Positions 7,253 through 9,674 of a stretch of DNA of 9,674 nucleotides are shown here, one piece after another; the stretch's first letter is position 1, and the number at the start of each line of letters is the position of its first letter. The DNA comes from Patescibacteria group bacterium (GTDB lineage: Bacteria; Patescibacteriota; UBA1384; CAILIB01). Where the stretch lies: positions 1 to 9,674 of the forward strand of contig JALHQF010000018.1 of the NCBI GenBank assembly GCA_022842085.1, read 5' to 3'. Under the pieces are notes generated by a model. That model saw only the letters and a program-made list of their open reading frames with translations, was not told where the DNA came from and searched no databases. The position numbers were made by a program, and so were the translations under genes.

Positions 7253-8266
7253 ATGCGCAAGAAAGCGGTTGTTATCGGAGGTGGAACAGGAACGTTTGTG
7301 GTGCTCCAGGCGCTCAAGCAGTCTGGGGCGTTTGACCTTACGGCGATCGTCTCCATGGCCGATAACGGTGGCTCAACTGGTCAGCTGCGTGATGAGCTGG
7401 GAGTGCTCCCTCCAGGCGACCTGCGCCAAGCCCTCGTAGCGCTGGCAGATGATAGCCCAAGCCTGCGCGACCTCTTCACCTACCGCTTTGAAGAGGGCTC
7501 ACTCAAGGGACATGCCGTGGGCAATATCCTGCTTGCGGGCCTGGAGAAGCTCAAGGGGAGCATGGATGAGGCAGTCCTTGAAGCTGCCGATATCCTCAAA
7601 ATCGACGGCCGAGTGTTGCCAGTGGCCAACGACCCCATCACCCTCTACGCCGAAGCAGTAGACGGCACGGTAATTACCGGTGAGCATGCCATCGAAGAGT
7701 TTGTCTGGAGCGATCAGGCAGCCTTGGAGCGTTTGTGGGTAGAGCCGCCGGTAACCGTGCACCCACTCGCCGGCAAGGCTATTCGTGAAGCAGACCTCAT
7801 CGTGGTGGGTCCAGGAAGCCTCTTCACGAGCCTCATTCCCTGCCTCCTGGTTGATGGTGTGGTGCAGGCTCTCGAGCAGAGCAAAGCGGAGCTGGTGTAC
7901 GTGTGTAACCTGATGTCTGAGAAGGGTCAAACTACGAGCTGGTTTGTGCAGGACTACGCCGCGCTCATCCAGCACTACCTTGGGAAGCGTCACCTCAACG
8001 CGGTGGTGTATAACACCGCGCAGGCCAGTATGGGGCTCCTAGAGCGGTATCGTAAAGAAATGGAGCGGATGCCCGTGCGCAGAGATAGCAAGCGCCCTAA
8101 GCTGCCGTACCGCCTTGTGGGGGCAAAGCTCTTGGCCGGAAACGGGGTGCGATCGACGAGTGATCCGCTCGCAGCGCAGCGTACGCTCATTCGGCATGAT
8201 AAGCGCAAGCTTGGACGCGTGCTCGTTGCCTTAGCTCACTTGAAGGACGTAGAGCGTTGGTTGTAG
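7253..8266 (+). CDS. yvcK: YvcK/GlmR-type gluconeogenesis factor (CofD-like fold)
   Basis: A 337-residue protein of the YvcK (GlmR) family, which has a CofD-like nucleotide-binding fold. In Bacillus it binds UDP-GlcNAc and adjusts carbon flow into cell-wall precursor synthesis; it is needed on gluconeogenic carbon and affects cell shape. Family features seen here: glycine-rich N-terminus GGGTGTF (9-15), ADNGGSTG (36-43), PPGDLR (53-58), GHAVGN (86-91), the NDPITLYAE segment (126-134), GPGSLFTSL (186-194) and NLMSEKGQT (219-227). Length is slightly above the usual 310-330. The start is set by the conserved N-terminus; no Shine-Dalgarno precedes it. It stands alone here rather than in the rapZ-yvcK-whiA cluster common in Firmicutes and Actinobacteria. 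Its stop directly abuts the terminator of a minus-strand unit. Confidence 0.95.
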   Translation: MRKKAVVIGGGTGTFVVLQALKQSGAFDLTAIVSMADNGGSTGQLRDELGVLPPGDLRQALVALADDSPSLRDLFTYRFEEGSLKGHAVGNILLAGLEKLKGSMDEAVLEAADILKIDGRVLPVANDPITLYAEAVDGTVITGEHAIEEFVWSDQAALERLWVEPPVTVHPLAGKAIREADLIVVGPGSLFTSLIPCLLVDGVVQALEQSKAELVYVCNLMSEKGQTTSWFVQDYAALIQHYLGKRHLNAVVYNTAQASMGLLERYRKEMERMPVRRDSKRPKLPYRLVGAKLLAGNGVRSTSDPLAAQRTLIRHDKRKLGRVLVALAHLKDVERWL

Positions 8267-8297
8267 AAAAAGAGCCGCCCATGAGGTGGGGCGGCTC
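8267..8297 (-). terminator. Intrinsic terminator of the minus-strand small transcript
   Basis: GAGCCGCCC (8272-8280) and GGGCGGCTC (8289-8297) form a perfect 9-bp stem. On the minus strand it is followed by five U's (8271-8267); on the plus strand no T-run follows. It is therefore oriented to end minus-strand transcription, though the stem may also help end yvcK transcripts. The U-run touches the yvcK stop codon. Confidence 0.8.
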
Positions 8298-8304
8298 GTA
8301 GAGA

Positions 8305-8352
8305 CTAGGTTTCGCTGGTTGCCGTTTGACGGCGTCGTTTGGCGTCGATCAT
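8305..8352 (-). CDS. Possible 15-residue basic micro-protein
   Basis: An ATG at 8352 on the minus strand opens MIDAKRRRQTATSET and stops at TAG (8307-8305), seven bases before the terminator stem. AGGAG (8363-8359) lies six bases before the ATG, which is ideal Shine-Dalgarno spacing. The peptide is basic in the middle (KRRR) and matches nothing I recognise. With only 15 codons, coding cannot be judged from codon use; the Shine-Dalgarno and the snug fit against the terminator are the evidence. Confidence 0.35.
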   Translation of the reverse strand: MIDAKRRRQTATSET

Positions 8353-8464
8353 TGATCTCTCCTGTGCAGTCGTTGAGCCCCGTGAGGTGGGCTCGGTTTA
8401 CGGTGCCCGATGGTTGGACGGCTTTGTGGCGCTATCCCACACAGACTTCATCGGGTACGAAAAA

Positions 8465-8492
8465 TCATGCCAGGAGTTTTTCGGCTGTCAAC
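8465..8492 (-). promoter_or_regulatory. Minus-strand promoter, divergent from mutM
   Basis: On the minus strand, TTGACA (8492-8487, full consensus match to the -35), a 16-base spacer, and CATGAT (8470-8465) with TGG just before it as an extended -10. The expected start is near 8458. It lies just upstream of the mutM -10 (8504-8509), so RNA polymerases bound at the two divergent promoters would compete for the same DNA. Confidence 0.55.
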
Positions 8493-8500
8493 AGGCTTTC

Positions 8501-8509
8501 TGCTAGCAT
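8501..8509 (+). promoter_or_regulatory. Extended -10 promoter of mutM, predicted leaderless
   Basis: TG-C-TAGCAT ends eight bases before the mutM ATG at 8518, so transcription should begin within zero to two bases of the start codon. No Shine-Dalgarno is visible and no good -35 lies at normal spacing (CTGTCA at 8485-8490 is too close). The nine-base element is identical to that at 72-80. Confidence 0.5.
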
Positions 8510-8517
8510 CGGCGTGT

Positions 8518-9366
8518 ATGCCCGAGCTTCCAGAGGTTGAAACTATCCGTCGTGGCCTGCTGCCACACGTAGTGGGAAAGTGCATTGCAGAGGTGGTCTC
8601 CCGTCATCCAAAGGTAGGACAGGGACGCCTAGAAGACCTGGTGGGTACTACGGTTACGGCTATTCAGCGTTACGGCAAGCTGCTCGTACTAGAGTGTGGA
8701 GAGCTCGCCTGTGCCATTCACCTCAAGATGACCGGACAGCTCATCTGGTGGGGAGGGGATGGTTCGCTGGTAATGGGAGGGCATCCAGAAGAGGGGTACC
8801 TGCAGCGTGAGCCCCACAAGCACACGCGGCTTGTCTTCACCTTCACGGATAGTGGTCGGCTGTTCTTCAATGACCAGCGTATTTTTGGCACAGTGCGCGT
8901 GCTGCCAGTCAGAGAGGTGCAGAAGCTCGCGTTCGTGGCTGGGCTTGGCCCCGAGCCAGAGCAGCTTACGGCTGAGTACCTCATCGAGCGCTTGCAAGCC
9001 CGTAAGGGCACGGTCCTCAAGAGCTTCCTGCTCGATCAAACGGAAGTCGCGGGTTTAGGCAACATCTATGCTGACGAAACCTGCTTTCGGGCCGGCGTCT
9101 TGCCAGATCGGCGCTCTGGCACTATCACACCGGATGAGGCCAAGAGGCTCGTGAGGGCAGCCCAAGAAACGATCCACCTTGCCCTTGCCCACCAGGGGAG
9201 TAGTGAGCGTGACTATCGCACCGCTATCGGTGAGAAGGGAACCTACCTGAGCGTGGCGAATGTGTACCGTCGCACCGGCCAGCCGTGCCGTACGTGTGGC
9301 GCTCCCATCCAGCGGGTTGTGGTTGGTGGTCGGTCCACCCACTTCTGTTCTAGCTGCCAGCACTGA
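8518..9366 (+). CDS. mutM: Formamidopyrimidine-DNA glycosylase (Fpg/MutM)
   Basis: A 282-residue bifunctional DNA glycosylase/AP lyase that removes 8-oxoguanine and ring-opened purines in base excision repair. The start at 8518 is fixed because the N-terminal proline after Met is the catalytic nucleophile: the protein begins MPELPEVETIRRGL (P2, E3). Other key residues are present: K54 in YGKLL, HLKMTGQL (68-75) with the intercalating Met71, FNDQRIFG (117-124), GNIYADE (181-187, N182), and a C-terminal zinc finger C257-x2-C260 and C277-x2-C280 with the GRSTHFC hairpin. All catalytic positions look intact. Compared with the E. coli enzyme there is extra sequence in the loop at about 78-99 (WGGDGSLVMGGHPEEGYLQR region). 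The frame stays open upstream to 8410, but that extension would bury Pro2. Its TGA overlaps the recO ATG (TGATG). Confidence 0.97.
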   Translation: MPELPEVETIRRGLLPHVVGKCIAEVVSRHPKVGQGRLEDLVGTTVTAIQRYGKLLVLECGELACAIHLKMTGQLIWWGGDGSLVMGGHPEEGYLQREPHKHTRLVFTFTDSGRLFFNDQRIFGTVRVLPVREVQKLAFVAGLGPEPEQLTAEYLIERLQARKGTVLKSFLLDQTEVAGLGNIYADETCFRAGVLPDRRSGTITPDEAKRLVRAAQETIHLALAHQGSSERDYRTAIGEKGTYLSVANVYRRTGQPCRTCGAPIQRVVVGGRSTHFCSSCQH

Positions 9367-9674
9367 TGCGCTCCGTTCGCACTGATGCCCTGGTGCTCAA
9401 GCAAACCGACGTATTTGACGCCGACCGGCTCTACCTTGTGGTTACCGAGAGTCTCGGAAAAGTACGGGTGCGCGCCAAGGGGGCGCGGCGGCCAAGCTCT
9501 CGGCTGGCGGGGCACCTGCTGCGCTTCGTGCCAACCCAGCTCGAGCTTCAAGAAACTGGCGATTTCTACCTGGTAACCGGAGCGAGCAGTGAGGGCGTGT
9601 CGTACCCGGAGAACCAGCTCCAGTTTCTCCAGTACGCCGAGCTCTTGGCTGAGGTGGTTGATCGCCTCTTGCCA
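9366..9674 (+). CDS. recO: DNA repair protein RecO, N-terminal part (cut by window edge)
   Basis: The first 103 codons of a frame that is still open at the window end. The sequence MRSVRTDALVLKQTDVFDADRLYLVVTESLGK-type start, then VRAKGARRPSSRLAG and a LRFVPTQLEL strand, matches the RecO N-terminal OB-fold, including the basic KGARRPSSRLAG stretch. RecO works with RecR (and RecF) to load RecA on SSB-coated single-stranded DNA at gaps, in the RecF recombination pathway. The C-terminal helical and zinc-binding part lies outside the window. Its ATG overlaps the mutM stop by one base, so the two are co-transcribed and translationally coupled, making a small repair operon. Confidence 0.92.
   Translation, partial: MRSVRTDALVLKQTDVFDADRLYLVVTESLGKVRVRAKGARRPSSRLAGHLLRFVPTQLELQETGDFYLVTGASSEGVSYPENQLQFLQYAELLAEVVDRLLP

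Larger units (their letters stand above)
8267..8458 (-). ncRNA. Putative structured small RNA or micro-ORF transcript
   Basis: A minus-strand unit of about 190 nt, bounded by the promoter at 8492-8465 and the terminator at 8297-8267. From its 5' end it shows a stem CCCGATG/CATCGGG (8455-8449 with 8412-8406) enclosing TGTGG/CCACA, a GAGCCC/GGGCTC hairpin (8394-8389 with 8380-8375), a Shine-Dalgarno and 15-codon ORF, a small GCCG/CGGC hairpin inside that ORF, and the terminator. I do not see motifs of 6S, SRP, tmRNA or the common riboswitches. It could be a regulatory RNA, a micro-protein mRNA, or both. A 17-codon ATG frame (8451-8398) also opens near the 5' end without a Shine-Dalgarno and shares its reading frame with the second ORF after a TAA. 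Confidence 0.5.

Noticed and set aside
8410..8517. N-terminal extension of mutM from an upstream in-frame ATG
   Set aside because: It would bury the catalytic Pro2, which must be at the mature N-terminus, and it overlaps the mutM promoter.

Overview
The window is a compact, GC-rich piece of a bacterial chromosome. It holds a 23S-5S rRNA unit in the middle, flanked by protein genes. TGA is used as a stop (for example at the end of mutM), so the code looks standard. I cannot name the organism from sequence alone. The lack of a linked 16S gene, promoters that seem to start transcription at the AUG, and tightly packed terminators and promoters would fit several lineages, including Patescibacteria (CPR), Deinococcus-Thermus and Actinobacteria. 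A 23S tree would settle it.

Layout. Positions 90-1972 carry two plus-strand envelope genes: a membrane-anchored YkuE-type metallophosphoesterase and an orphan TIM-barrel-like protein anchored at both ends. A strong terminator (1980-2018) is followed at once by a consensus-like promoter (2025-2053) that drives a long structured leader, a 23S gene (about 2369-5202) and a 5S gene (about 5351-5472), ending at a terminator at 5508-5533. The sequences flanking 23S are complementary over a long bipartite stem, and 5S has its own extended flanking stem. Both look like processing signals. Next come two unrecognised plus-strand genes (5647-6108, and 6218-6673, which has a signal peptide) and a convergent PadR-family repressor on the minus strand (6718-7071). 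Then come yvcK/glmR (7253-8266) and, after a gap, mutM (8518-9366) overlapping recO (9366 onward, cut by the window edge).

The gap between yvcK and mutM (8267-8517) is not empty. The minus strand there has a promoter, three stem-loops, a well-spaced Shine-Dalgarno before a 15-codon ORF, and an intrinsic terminator with five U's that abuts the yvcK stop codon. This looks like an independent small-RNA or micro-protein gene that I cannot assign to a known family.

How the parts relate. Many promoters share an extended -10 of the form TGCTAnnnT. For four protein genes (90, 947, padR, mutM) the -10 lies 6-9 nt from the start codon and no Shine-Dalgarno is visible, which predicts leaderless mRNAs. 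The secreted gene at 6218 and the minus-strand micro-ORF instead have good Shine-Dalgarno sequences, so two initiation modes appear to coexist. mutM and recO form a DNA-repair pair (base excision and RecF-pathway recombination). YvcK and the metallophosphoesterase suggest cell-envelope functions, but nothing in the window ties these genes into one pathway.
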